A stretch of DNA of 18,514 nt from Ettlia oleoabundans (taxonomy: Eukaryota > Chlorophyta > Chlorophyceae > Chlamydomonadales), in assembly GCA_019693395.1 (NCBI GenBank), contig JAAMXP010002197.1:442-18955 (forward strand), given 5' to 3'. Below the pieces are notes generated by a model. That model was not told where the DNA came from. It made no database searches and worked only from the letters and a program-made list of their open reading frames with translations. The first letter of the stretch is position 1, and each line of letters starts with the position of its first letter. Both the position numbers and the translations under genes were made by a program. Of this stretch, positions 1 to 9,700 are shown piece after piece.

Positions 1-128
1 CCCCCCCCCCCCCCCGCGTCGATCATTCGTTCCTGCCTGCCCGCTTGCCTGCCTTTCCACGTGCCGGACTTCTCGCACTTTGATGTGCCCAAGTGATGCT
101 TAGTAATGCTTTGTCCCTGTGCATGCAG
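1..128 (+). other. Partial intron of the SWI3-like gene, starting in a C homopolymer
   Basis: The stretch upstream of the first visible SWI3 exon ends in a TGCAG acceptor at 124-128 and shows no coding match to the SANT domain. It begins with 15 consecutive C residues (1-15), which may mark an assembly edge. Confidence 0.6.
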
Positions 129-1860
129 GCATTGAAAAGTACGGGGAATCATGGCAGCAGGTGGCTGAGCACGTGGGTGGCAAGAGCGGCATGCAGTGTG
201 TGTCTCGCTTCCTGCAGCTGCCCATGGAGGAGCCGCTGATGGCAGACGCGCTGCCGGGGCCACATAACCAGGGCCTGGTGAGTGCTCCCTTGTGCACACT
301 GCACATCTCTTTCTTGGCAACTTGTTTTCCTGGAAAACACATTTGCTCCAAAGTTGCGCTCTTTGATTTGGTTGGTTCTGACAAGGGAGGGCAGCCTGCA
401 TTGCCTGGCTGGGATTTTCTAGCATGGTACTTCACAGGTTGGCGGCAGCAAGTGTGCCAGCCAAATGATTGATATACCCCACATGGCTGCCCCTTTATCC
501 TGCAGGTGGCCATTCCTCCACCGGGTCAGGAGGGCGGTCTGTCTGTGGCTGCCGCTGTGCTGGAGAATGTGGCCCCCTTTGCTGACGTCGCCAACCCGGT
601 GCTGGCACAGGTATGGCTGGCATTTGGGGTTGTGGTGTGCTGGTGGGTGTGGGACAACTGCACCAGTTCATCCACAGACACATCACCCAAAACACACACA
701 CACACACACGCAGTGTAAATTGCGATCTGCAGTGCCCAGCTCGCCATTGCAAAGTCGGCTGTCCAACTCACAGCTTCGAGCAGCTGTTTCTCATTGTTGT
801 CTTCATTTCAGCCTGCCACCCTGCCCCGCCCTGTCTGTGCCGACAGGTGTCCTTCCTGGCCGCCATGGTGGGCCCCAAGATTGCCTCAGCCGCCGCCCAG
901 CGCGCGCTGGAGGTGCTGGCTGAGGAGGACGCGGCGGCGGCGGCAGCAGTTGAAGCGGAGATGGCTGCTGAGCAGGCAAATGGCGGGGATGTGGGGATGG
1001 TGGATGCAGCGCTTGGTGATGGCGTGGCAGTGAAGGAGGAGGGGCCAAATGGCGGCAGCAATGGCGCAGATGGGGTGAGTGTTCGGGGCGTGGTGATGGA
1101 CATAACATGACATAACATGACATGATGCGCGTTCGCTTGTTGTGGGGTGTTCAGCTGTTGCTTCTAGAAGAATAGACAAGATAAGCATGCAATGATGCCT
1201 GCTCCGCTTCTGGGCCCCACCCACGTTGCCCCTAACAGTTTGCTCCTCTTAACCTCATGCCCCTGCAGCCTTTGCCTGCCACTCGCATGCGCTTGGCTGC
1301 CGCCACGGGCCTGGCTGCTGCTGCGGTTCAGGCCAAGCTGTTGGCAGATCAGGAGGAGCGGGAGGTGCAGCGCTTGGTGCTGGCCGCTATTGAGGCGCAG
1401 TACAAGAAGGTGCAGGCCAAGCTGCAGGTGAGGCATACAACCCTCTTGCCCCTGCTTTCTGCTCCCTGGTGTTGTATTCTTGTGCCTCCCTGCCCTGTTT
1501 GCCTTCTGCCATAGCTTGTCCTGCCTGCTTGTTAGGCTATGCACGCTTCCTGGTACCACCTCACTTGGAACCGCTTGCCTATCGTGCCGCCGCCTTGACT
1601 GCGCCGGCATTGTTACTGTGCTGCAGTACCTTGAGGACCTAGATAGCGTGTTGGCCTCTGAACGGCTGTCACTTGAGGCCATGAGGGGCAAATTTATTGA
1701 TGAGTATGCACAGGAGGTCGCCAAAAACATGGCGGCAGGGCTACCACCGCCGCCTGGCTACCAACCGCCATCAGCAGCTGGGGCCGCCTCACCGGCAGCC
1801 GGGGCAGAGTCTGGACAGGGGCAGCAGCAGGAGCAGCAGGCTCCCAGCACCGCACAGTAG
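129..1860 (+). CDS. SWI3: SWI3/SMARCC-like SWI/SNF chromatin-remodelling subunit (3' part)
   Basis: This is the C-terminal part of a SWI3/Moira/SMARCC scaffold subunit of SWI/SNF nucleosome-remodelling complexes, acting in the nucleus. Visible exons are 129-277, 506-610, 847-1074, 1269-1427 and 1627-1860, giving 290 residues in one continuous frame to a TAG stop. Residues 1-35 are the end of a SANT domain (SWQQVAEHV, then QCVSRFLQLPMEEP, the SWI3-type ending). Residues 75-110 hold the plant-like NPVLAQVSFLAAMVGP stretch, followed by an acidic Ala-rich linker. Residues 160-245 are a Lys/Glu/Leu coiled coil (EAQYKKVQAKLQYLEDLDSV) like the SMARCC leucine-zipper region used for dimerisation. The tail is Pro/Gln/Ala-rich. 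SWIRM and the start of SANT must lie left of the window; bases 1-128 read as an intron ending in TGCAG. What is seen are the motifs and frames; complex membership is inferred from the family. Confidence 0.9.
692..709. repeat. (AC)9 microsatellite in SWI3 intron
   Basis: A perfect dinucleotide run of nine AC units lies inside the SWI3 intron 611-846. It is a simple repeat with no coding role and is probably length-polymorphic. Confidence 0.9.
1101..1124. repeat. Short decamer tandem repeat in SWI3 intron
   Basis: The decamer CATAACATGA occurs twice in tandem (1101-1110 and 1111-1120), followed by a partial third copy. It lies in intron 1075-1268, just after the splice donor. Confidence 0.8.
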
Positions 1861-2492
1861 CGATGCCTGGCTGGTGCCCCAAATGCTGCGAGACCCTTTC
1901 AACTGATGCTTCTAATCCTGATTTGCGCGTTCCTGCTTTCCATGTTCTTGCTCTGCATGTATATTCCTGCTGTTCAACTTTGCGTGACTTAGTTCTGCTG
2001 GGCGCTGCCCCCTTCCCTTTGGCACGCTTGCCGTTTTTTATTATTACCGCATCTTACCCGCCAATCAACGATGCGCTACTGTTACAACAAGCGGACAAAC
2101 CCTGGTTGTACAGGGTACAAGGTGTACTACAGCGGTGCAACAACAGCCCAAAGGCAACGAGGAGCAGTCAACATCGTGGCAACTGTATCATGGGGCGACA
2201 TGATCAAAGGGTGGATGCCATACAACGGGTGCTCTGCATAAAATGGGTCCTGATCAGGAGTAGTACGTGGCATATGGTAGCTACGTTGCCACCTGTTTCA
2301 ACAATAGTATCGGGCTTGTAACATGTGTTCTTTGTTCAGAACAGGTGGTTGCCAAGGAAGTTCTTGACAATGTGAAAGGTCTGCACTTCGCCATTAGGCT
2401 ATAGGAACGTAAGCTCACCCACATACAGCGATCACAGCGGCAGGGCAAGGCCGTCACCGTGCCACAGGTGCTGCAGAGGTGCACGGTGGCGT
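1861..2492. other. Convergent 3' region between SWI3 and HSP20 (no gene seen)
   Basis: This 632-bp stretch separates two tail-to-tail genes. The open frames in it look random and match no family I know. It contains a plus-strand TGTAA at 2317-2321, the nearest poly(A)-type signal for SWI3, and a minus-strand TGTAA (TTACA at 2082-2086), a candidate for the heat-shock gene. If both are used, the two 3' UTRs overlap by more than 200 nt. Confidence 0.6.
2317..2321 (+). terminator. Candidate TGTAA poly(A) signal of SWI3
   Basis: I noticed no other TGTAA between the SWI3 stop at 1860 and this one. TGTAA is the usual chlorophyte polyadenylation signal. The implied 3' UTR is about 475 nt, long but ordinary for green algae. 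Confidence 0.5.
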
Positions 2493-3849
2493 TCACTCCG
2501 ACACCTGCACATCGATTTGCTTGGGCTGGGCCTGCTCAGTTTTGGGAACAGTCAGGCGCAGCACGCCGTCCTTGGTGGAGGCCTTGATGCCTGCAGGGAA
2601 CATTTGGAAAGTACTGAAGGGTTCCGGTGAGCACTGATAGTAAGAGAGGATATGAAGGAGGATAATGTTGGAAGGACCAGAGCAGGTGTGTGCCACTTTG
2701 CAACGGGGGCTCTGCTGTGAAATGTGAGACTGTATGTGCCTAGGGGAAACGCTGTACCTGCCTAGGGGGGTAAACACAGAACGCAGCCACTGCTGCCCGC
2801 TGCGGCAGGCACGCAGACAGGCAGCACCCCAGCTTACCCTCCACATCCACGCCCTCTGGCAGCCTGAAGCGGCGCATGAAAGTGCCAAAGCTGCGCTCAA
2901 TCCTCAGGTTGCCCTCCTCCTCGCTGCCCTCCTTGTGCTCGCTCTTGCGCTCACCCGAAATGCTCAGCACGCGGTCGGGGGACACCTGCAGGCAATGAAG
3001 GATGACGGTAGGCAGCACAAACAATCAGGTGTCTGCACACCGAACATGGACCTGTGGTAATGATCTACATTCAACCGCCTGGATAGACACTGGCGGGCGT
3101 TGAGGTGGTGCCGTACACAAACATGGCTCTACGTCACCAGCCCCAGGCCCCTGCCCCTCATTCCCTCGCGTCCGGTGAGCTCACCTGCACCTTGATGTCG
3201 TCCTTGCTCAGGCCCGGCACATCAGCGCTGATTTCCAGCGCATTTCCTGTGTCGCGGATGTCCACGGCCAGCGTCCTCATCATGGGAGCCGTCTCCTCTG
3301 CCATGGCGGGCAGGAGGGCATCCATGTCGGTGAACAGGGAGGGGCCAAAGCTGGGCATCCCAAACGCGCGACTCAGCTGGTTCATCTCGCGCTCCAGCTC
3401 CGCAAACACCTGAAATGATAAGGATGACAGCAGTGGTGGGTGCAAGAGTAGGAATGTGGAGTGATGTAGACTGGCCCTGGCTTCCAGACACCCCAGGAAG
3501 CTCCACCGTGACACCGCCGCTTGGCAGCCGTGGCAGGCCATTCCAAGGCAGCCACGAATGCGAGCAGGAGTCAATACTCTCAGGCACTCACCTGGTTCAC
3601 GCGCCCCCAACTGGGGGCCAGTGTGGTCAGGGGAGTGCCTAGGCGGGGCGTCAGGGCCCCACCCGCCTGCTGCTGCTGCTGCTGCTGAACCGGGACATCC
3701 CCCTTGGACTGCTCCTGCTGAGCCCTCACGGAGCCAGCGCTGAAGGAGCGACGAGGTGCCGGCATAGCGGCCAAAACTCTGGGCTGGCGAACGGCGAGGC
3801 GTGCGGGGCCAGCAAGGCGAAGGGCGCTGGAGACGGTGGTTGCCATCAT
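2493..3849 (-). CDS. Organelle-targeted small heat-shock protein (HSP20/alpha-crystallin)
   Basis: An ATP-independent holdase chaperone that binds unfolding proteins under stress. Exons in coding order are 3849-3592, 3409-3185, 2985-2838 and 2590-2493, giving 242 aa. Residues 1-45 are a basic, Ser/Ala/Arg-rich presequence with RRSFSAGSVRA, which fits a mitochondrial or plastid transit peptide; which one is undecided. Residues 46-90 are a linker with seven Gln from a (CAG)7 run. The alpha-crystallin domain follows at about 118-232: LAVDIRDTGNALEISADVPG (consensus II side), FMRRFRLPEGVDVE, and DGVLRLTVPK (the consensus I GVL motif). The tail QIDVQV resembles the C-terminal I/V-x-I/V oligomerisation motif. 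Two adjacent ATGs (3849 and 3846) could start it; the first is used here. A TATA box and heat-shock-like element lie just upstream. Family call secure; organelle inferred. Confidence 0.95.
3667..3687. repeat. (CTG)7 / (CAG)7 coding trinucleotide repeat in HSP20 exon 1
   Basis: Seven CTG units on the plus strand read as CAG on the coding strand. They encode the poly-Gln part of the linker between the presequence and the chaperone domain, so the run can change length without a frameshift. Confidence 0.9.
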
Positions 3850-3920
3850 GTGGTTGCTTGCGTCTCGGACGGGGTGCGTAGGAAACGAAATGAAAATGCG
3901 GCCCTTGGAATGCCGGCCCC

Positions 3921-3930
3921 CCTTATATAA
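3921..3930 (-). promoter_or_regulatory. TATA box of the HSP20 gene
   Basis: The minus strand reads TTATATAAGG here, about 75 nt before the HSP20 start codons. A transcription start some 30 nt downstream would leave a 5' UTR of roughly 45 nt. Strong TATA boxes are typical of heat-inducible genes. Confidence 0.75.
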
Positions 3931-3934
3931 CACG

Positions 3935-3957
3935 CTCAGGAGACTTCTAGAGTGATC
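3935..3957 (-). promoter_or_regulatory. Candidate heat-shock element (HSF site)
   Basis: Directly upstream of the TATA box, five alternating units sit at exact 5-bp spacing on the plus strand: CTC-ag-GAG-ac-TTC-ta-GAG-tg-ATC. The central TTC is perfect and the other four have one mismatch each to the nGAAn/nTTCn repeat bound by heat-shock factor. Position and spacing fit an HSE; occupancy is inferred. Confidence 0.55.
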
Positions 3958-5012
3958 CAAGACATCGTGCTCGCGCCACGTCACCCTCCGAACGGAACCG
4001 AACATAAACCCTTGGAAAGGACCCGACCATGACGCTCCTGAGGACAGGCGCGCTATCGAGGGAGTGTTTGTAGGTTTCGAAGCAGTTCACCGTAATGAAG
4101 GGGTTAGGCCTTCAATCGTGCGCCGCGCGTTCTAGGGCAGGCCCTGTGCGGGTCGCGAGCTCGAAAGAGACGGAGCATCTGTTCAGAACCCGGCTGCAAA
4201 GATCCGGCTGGATCTTGCCACACCCCGACCTTAAGGTGCCGCACCGCTGCTGCCGCAACCATCCACGCTTGCGCATGTTCATACCCAGCAATTACCAGGC
4301 CTTAAAACATACAGAAGATTTCTAAGGAGTAAGGTTTCTTGCCTTGGGCAAGATTCAGGCGTATAGAGCCGAAACTGAGGTGTTCGAGACATCTACGGAA
4401 TACTAATGGAATCCTTGTTGCATGCCCGCCGCCCCAACACCACCTCTCGCCGCCTCTGTGGCACACTGTTCCATTGGCTCAACATATCGCACATTTATGT
4501 TGCCAGGGGATCAGCCACTATGTAACATAGCATTGCAAAGTGAAAAGGCAAAGTGTTTTTGATGCAGGCCCTTAGCCCCCTTTAGTTCTGCCCATGTGGG
4601 TGGCTTGCGGGATGTTTATACAGCAGCAGCAGCAGCAGCAACGGCAGCAACAGCAGCAGTACTGTGATGATATGCACCGTGGATAGGTGCCCAGAACCGC
4701 CGCAAAGGGTGTCTCATGAGTTCACAGCAGAAATATGCGATTTCGGACATGTATGCAACTGTACTTTTTACGCTTCGCCTGCGTCACAGAAAAGTTTCCA
4801 AAGGCGTGCTATTCCGCGCCTACAGGGCGTTTTTGGGCCCAAAATAATTTTGTAAGCGTGCCATACGCCCATACGCCTTGTTTCGCAAGCCCTGGCGGTT
4901 ATATGCCTGTAGTGATGCTCAATTTGTGCCTTAGCAAGCAGAATGCATGCCTAGGTTCCCAACCTGCCCCTACATGCACCTCACCCTGCTGCAGGGCCTG
5001 CACCCCATCGCC
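3958..5012. other. About 1.05 kb between HSP20 and the PLP enzyme (no gene seen)
   Basis: This divergent upstream region holds no open frame I can match to a family. It contains a CAG-rich tract (4620-4659), an inverted CCAAT pentamer (ATTGG, 4473-4477) and a TTTATA (4614-4619). The sequence before 5013 (ending CTGCTGCAG at 4994) resembles a splice acceptor, so an untranslated or short leader exon of the PLP enzyme could lie here. I could not identify one. Confidence 0.5.
4620..4659. repeat. Imperfect CAG microsatellite
   Basis: Six perfect CAG units (4621-4638) are followed by interrupted CAA/CGG/CAG units up to 4659. It lies in the intergenic region and is not within any supported coding exon. 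Confidence 0.9.
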
Positions 5013-6490
5013 ATGGAATCTTGGGCCTCTCTTCACCACCTGTACTGCACTTGTTATGAGACCCCGCTACTGCCAGCCCCCTGGCTGGCAGAGCAGGCAG
5101 ACGACAGCACGGTGCACCTGAAGATGGAGACCAAACAGGCCACTGGGTCCTTTAAGGCCCGAGGCGCAGCGCACAAGATATTCAGCCTGAGGGATGAGGA
5201 GCTGCAGCGGGGTGTGTGGGCGGCCAGCACCGGCAACCATGCCTTGGCGGTGCTGGCAGCGGCCAGAGCAGCCGCAACGCAGCGTGGCGGCCTCACCATC
5301 CCTGTGCAGCTGTTCCTGCCACGCACAGTCAGTGCTGCCAAGGCTCAGCGGTTGGAGGAGCTGGGGGCAAATGTGGTGGTAGTTGGCAGCGACTGTGTGG
5401 AGGCGGAAGTGGCAGCAAGGCATGCAGCACAACAACAGGGCGGTATATTCGTGAGTCCTTACAATGATGTGCAGGTGGCGGGTGGGCAGGGCAGCATAGG
5501 CATCGAACTGCTGATGCAGCTGCCACGTGGACAGCTAGACACAGGTGGGTGGACGCAGTGTGGTGTCGCAGTGTGTGACGTGGTGCACCATGGTGCAGCC
5601 TGCCCTGCATGATGGTTTTGCTGCTGATCTTAGTTCTGGCACCGCATTTGTTCTTTAAACCAATTTCACATATCACAACGCATTTCCCAAGCATGCTAGT
5701 GCCATGTGCCACAGTGTTTGTGCCGGTGGGCGGCGGCGGTCTGGCAGCCGGCATTGGCAGCGTGCTCAAGGCAGCAGACCCGGACATTCACGTGGTGGGC
5801 TGCCAGCCTGGCGCAAGCGATGTCATGCGGCAGTCCGTGGAAGCGGGAGAGGTGGTGCAGGCAGATTGGCGGTTAACCCTGTCAGAAGCGACAGTGGGCG
5901 GCCTTGAGCCTGGTACTATCACCTTGGAACCCTGCAAACAATTTGTGGATGGTGCGGCACAGCTTGCTCTGGAATGCCTGCCCGCCCGCCTGCTTCCATA
6001 TGTGTGCGTGGCTTCCTGCTGCGTACCCAGCTGCACAGCGCTTGCTTGCTTAATCATCACTGCGGTGCGCGACGCGCTGCGTGCAGATTGGGTGACGGTG
6101 TCTGAGGAGGAGATTGCAGAGGCGGTGATCGACACAACAACGCACAGCGGCATGCTCGTGGAAGGTGATTGTGCTGGTGGTGTTGCAGGCCTTACCCGAC
6201 ACATTGCCTGCATCTATGGTACTTGGAGGCTGGCAGAGGCGGTTTTGCGAAAACTGGATTGCTCTGAGCTGTGCTTGCCCCTTCTGTTGCTGTTATTCGC
6301 CCGTGCTTCAGGCGCCACGGGCCTTGCTGTGGCGGCATTTCAGAGACTGGCGCCGGCAATGCATGGCAAACACTGTGTCATCATTGCATGTGGCGGCAAC
6401 ATTTCTACTGAGGCCATGGAGGAGGTTTACAGGGTGGCCGGCAGAAGGCCACCGTGGGGATTAAAGCGGCGAGAGCCGGCGGCAGCGTGA
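5013..6490 (+). CDS. PLP-dependent threonine/serine dehydratase-family enzyme
   Basis: A fold-type-II PLP enzyme that probably deaminates threonine or serine (to 2-oxobutyrate or pyruvate) or racemises serine. Exons 5013-5544, 5715-5951, 6087-6164 and 6312-6490 give 341 aa, the size of serine racemase and of ACT-less catabolic threonine dehydratases. Lys48 in TGSFKARG is the PLP Schiff-base lysine. STGNHA (72-77) binds the substrate carboxylate, and GGGG (183-186) holds the PLP phosphate. FVDDWVTVSEEEI and LVEGATGLAVAA appear only after introns 2 and 3 are removed, which supports those junctions. CGGN (309-312) puts Cys at the residue facing the PLP ring nitrogen. The start has a GCCATGG context; in-frame ATGs at 4947 and 4974 are alternatives. 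No transit peptide or ACT domain is seen. Exact substrate unknown. Confidence 0.85.
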
Positions 6491-6790
6491 ACCTTGACTC
6501 TTTGTGTTCACATGACCTTCTGGACCAGCTGTTGCACGTTGTACAAGTAATCAGGCAGTTGATGTTGTCCTGGTGCCTCAGACACGCAGGGTAACGGCAC
6601 CAGCAAGGTTTTTGCAGAGGTTTGACCAGGCTGTCGGCAGGTTACGCAGGTACGCAGGGCAGTACTCTCGCCGCCGCGAACATCAGCTGCCGCTGTCAAA
6701 GCTTTTCAAACTCGCTCACCGCAGATAGTATTTCCGCGCCGGGCCTTCTCGTTGCGTCTGGGTGTATGCAGCCAACTGCCGCTTGAAAGC
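6491..6790. other. Intergenic spacer between the PLP enzyme and MRC1
   Basis: This 300-bp same-strand spacer must contain the 3' end of the PLP-enzyme transcript and the promoter of MRC1. I see no TGTAA or AATAAA signal in it and no TATA box. A TTTCCGCGCC at 6731-6740 resembles, but does not match, an E2F site. Confidence 0.5.
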
Positions 6791-9700
6791 ATGGAGGATT
6801 TGGAAGACTCTGTGGCTTCGCTGCCCGCCGCGCAGCAGGAGGAAGAGGTCGCGCAACTTCCCCGCAAGCTTGGACGACTGCGTAAAGCTAAGGAGGCGGC
6901 GGAAAACGCGGAGCCTAATCGCCCGGCAGCCCCCGCCAGCCCACTTCACCTCGCGGAGATCGAGAAAGATGACCCAGAAGGTTTCTCAAGTGATCTCGAG
7001 CCCACCAGTCCGGCCCAGGAGCAGCAGGGCGATGACGAGCAGGAGGCGACGGAGGAAGAGGCAGCACCCTCGGCTAGTCGAAAGGCGCGCGCTTCTGTGG
7101 GTGGAAGCCTTCTATGTTTTGCTCCAAGCTTCCACCCGCTGTGTGATCCTTACCTACAAGAAGCTTAGGTGTGTGACCTTTCTGGCTCCAAGCAGGATGA
7201 GGATTACTTTGATGAGGAGGACAAGCTGGAGGAGCAGTATGTGCGACGCACGCAGGCCGCTCCTCCAACCTCTGCTGCGGCTTGGAAAGGTAGCTGGAAG
7301 CAGTTGGCCAGGGCCCCATTGACCGCTGGAAGATACTATATGCTGATGCAGCATGTACAGGGTGCGATGCAGCAGATTGCTGATACCAATGATTTGCGAT
7401 TTTGTGTGCGCAGATGAGGAGGGTGGTAGCAGTCGTGGTGACAGTGAGCCTGAGATGTCAGGTGCCAGTGGCGGCTCAGGCTCCCCTTGCGGCTCCCCGG
7501 GCACCATGGAGTTGCTGGCCGCCGACACGCAGCGCATCTTGCGAGGTGGGATCATTCTTCAGCCTGGATGTGGGTCACTTGATGCCTGCCCACCAACATC
7601 TCCACCTTTAGCTTACCGGTCATGGGACGCGTGTTTCATGGAGTGCCAACCTCTGATGCTTTCACCTTGTGCTTTCCGCGCTGAACGCAATGCAGAGACT
7701 GCTGCAAGGGACCGGCTGGGCAAGGGTCACAAGATTGAGATCCAGTCGCTGAGCAGCATTCTGGACCGCATCAAGCAGCGCCAGGCACTGGCCATTGCCA
7801 GGTGCGTGTGGGGGGGAGGGAGGCTGGGCTGCTGGCTGGATTGCTGCATCGGGATTTGAGTGTAGGCCAGCAGGACGTGAACAGCTTGCAATGGGACCAG
7901 CAGGGAAATTAGCGCCCCTGATGGCTGGGAATGAATGGACGAGTAAAGCTGCATGCGCTGCCCGCTGATGTGATGCCCGTAGGGCGCCCAAGCCGTGCCT
8001 GCCAGATGTGGGCAGCTTTGAGGACATTTTGGAGCAGGCTCGCCAGCACACTGCAGCTCCGCCTGTGGGAAATCAGGGACTGGGCGAGCAGCTTGGTTCA
8101 GCGTCAGCTGGCGAACAGCCCATTGCTGGCGCCTCCACGGCTGTTAGTGGTGTGGAGCGGGTGGCTGGGGATGCTGACGGTTTGGATGGCGATGGTGATG
8201 ATCTGCTCATTATGAGTTCTGATGATGAGGATCTACAGGATGGCGGCAATGTGCGGCTGGTGGAGCTGCCCAGCACGGCCAAGAAGGCTAGGCGCATGCC
8301 CTTCATCCGCACCCAGGTAGGCAGGGCACGGTTGTGTTGTAATACGCTTTGTGAGGCCCCGCAGTTACCTGCCAGTGTGTTGCCGCACTGTGCCATTGAC
8401 GAGGTTGTTGCAATGAACCTGGTGCCACCTCTGGCAGGCCTTGCATTTATCAGGCTCGCCTATTACAAACACTGGGTGCCGTAACTGCTTGCCCACGTTG
8501 CTCCTTTGCTTGTGCAGGAGGACAGCTATGAGGATGTGCTGATCGATGATGGGTACGAGAGCGAGGAGGAGTTGGAGGGGCAGGAGGAGGATCTGCAGGC
8601 AGGGGGCAGCAGCACTGGGTCCTCTGGCAGCGATAGTGAGGGCGATGATGAGGTTGGAAGCGGGGAGGCAGAGGGCGGTGAGGATCGGGGCGGAAGTCAG
8701 TCACCCGTGGGCAGCCTGGATGATGCAGTAGAGGCTGGCAAGAGTAGAGGTAGGTGGCCATGTGGTTGGCCTAGTCTGCCTGGCGGGCTGCAGTCGTATA
8801 TGCTTCTTGCGCCGCAGAGGGAGGTAGCAGGCAACAGCCATTACCAAAAGACGCCAGCACTTTCAGTGCCAAGTGCCCTGCAGTATGAAATGCACCTCTT
8901 CCAAATGTGCTGTGCAGAGGGCAAAGCGGTTGATGGCCCCCCAGGAGAATCTGTGCCAGCCTCTGCATCACAGCAGGCAGTCGCGTCGGTGGATGGCGGC
9001 TCACAGCGGCAGGCAGGCGTGTCACCACCTGCCGAGGGTAGCCAAGGGGGTGATACGCAGATGGAGGAGGCAGGTAGGGCGCTGTGGCTTCTTTGAACGA
9101 CTCCTGCTACTGCCCACTCAGACTCAAGTCGCCGATACTTGTGGCACTGGCAACTTTCAGCCTGGCAAGCACCTCTCTAAACAAACCTTCCCTCTGCCTG
9201 TCTGTTCGGTCTTACGCATTGCTTGCTTGCAGCCGAGCCATGTGGTAGTGGTGGTGTGCCTGATGCACTGGTGCCCAAGCGTGAGAACAAGCTGCAGCGC
9301 ATGTTCCTGGACATGGAGGCGGAACTCAGGTGTGGGAGGATAGGAGGTGTGCAGTTTTCCTGCCTTTCCCTACATGCGTCGATGGTTGTGATCAGCCGCA
9401 TCTATCTTCGTTGCTGTGCTGCCTGACCTCGTATTCCTGCAGCGATGAGGAGGGTGGCGTTGGTGGTAGTGATGACGAGGATGAGGACCTGGATGACCAG
9501 GGGGAGCTGGTGGGTGCTGCGTAGGGTGTGTGTGGGGTGGTGGGGGGGATGGGTGGGTAGGGGGGGGCGGGCAGCGGGGGCACGCGCGTGTGCACATGTG
9601 TGCTAGAGAACAGTGCCTAGTCCTGGACGACTGCAATGAAGGTGTTCAGGAGAGAGGGATGGGTACCTGAGCTGTCCTTGCCTCCCCATAGCACCACATG

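Noticed and set aside
100..513. Antisense and alternate-frame open frames over real exons across the window, this one as an example
   Set aside because: They overlap exons with clear family matches, show random composition and carry no recognisable domain.
714..718. TGTAA inside a SWI3 intron as an early poly(A) site
   Set aside because: The pentamer is common by chance and coding sequence continues in frame through three further exons; no evidence for premature ending.
4339..4855. Short open frames in the HSP20/PLP-enzyme gap as small genes
   Set aside because: They are about 63 codons, start in weak contexts, match nothing known and show no coding bias I can recognise.
5609..6490. A single continuous 293-codon frame covering the second half of the PLP enzyme
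   Set aside because: Its first part is intron and two inner segments interrupt conserved family motifs; removing them at proper splice sites restores FVDDWVTVSEEEI and LVEGATGLA.
6731..6740. TTTCCGCGCC before MRC1 as an E2F site for S-phase expression
   Set aside because: It misses the invariant C of the TTTSSCGC/WTTSSCSS consensus, so it is only a near-match.
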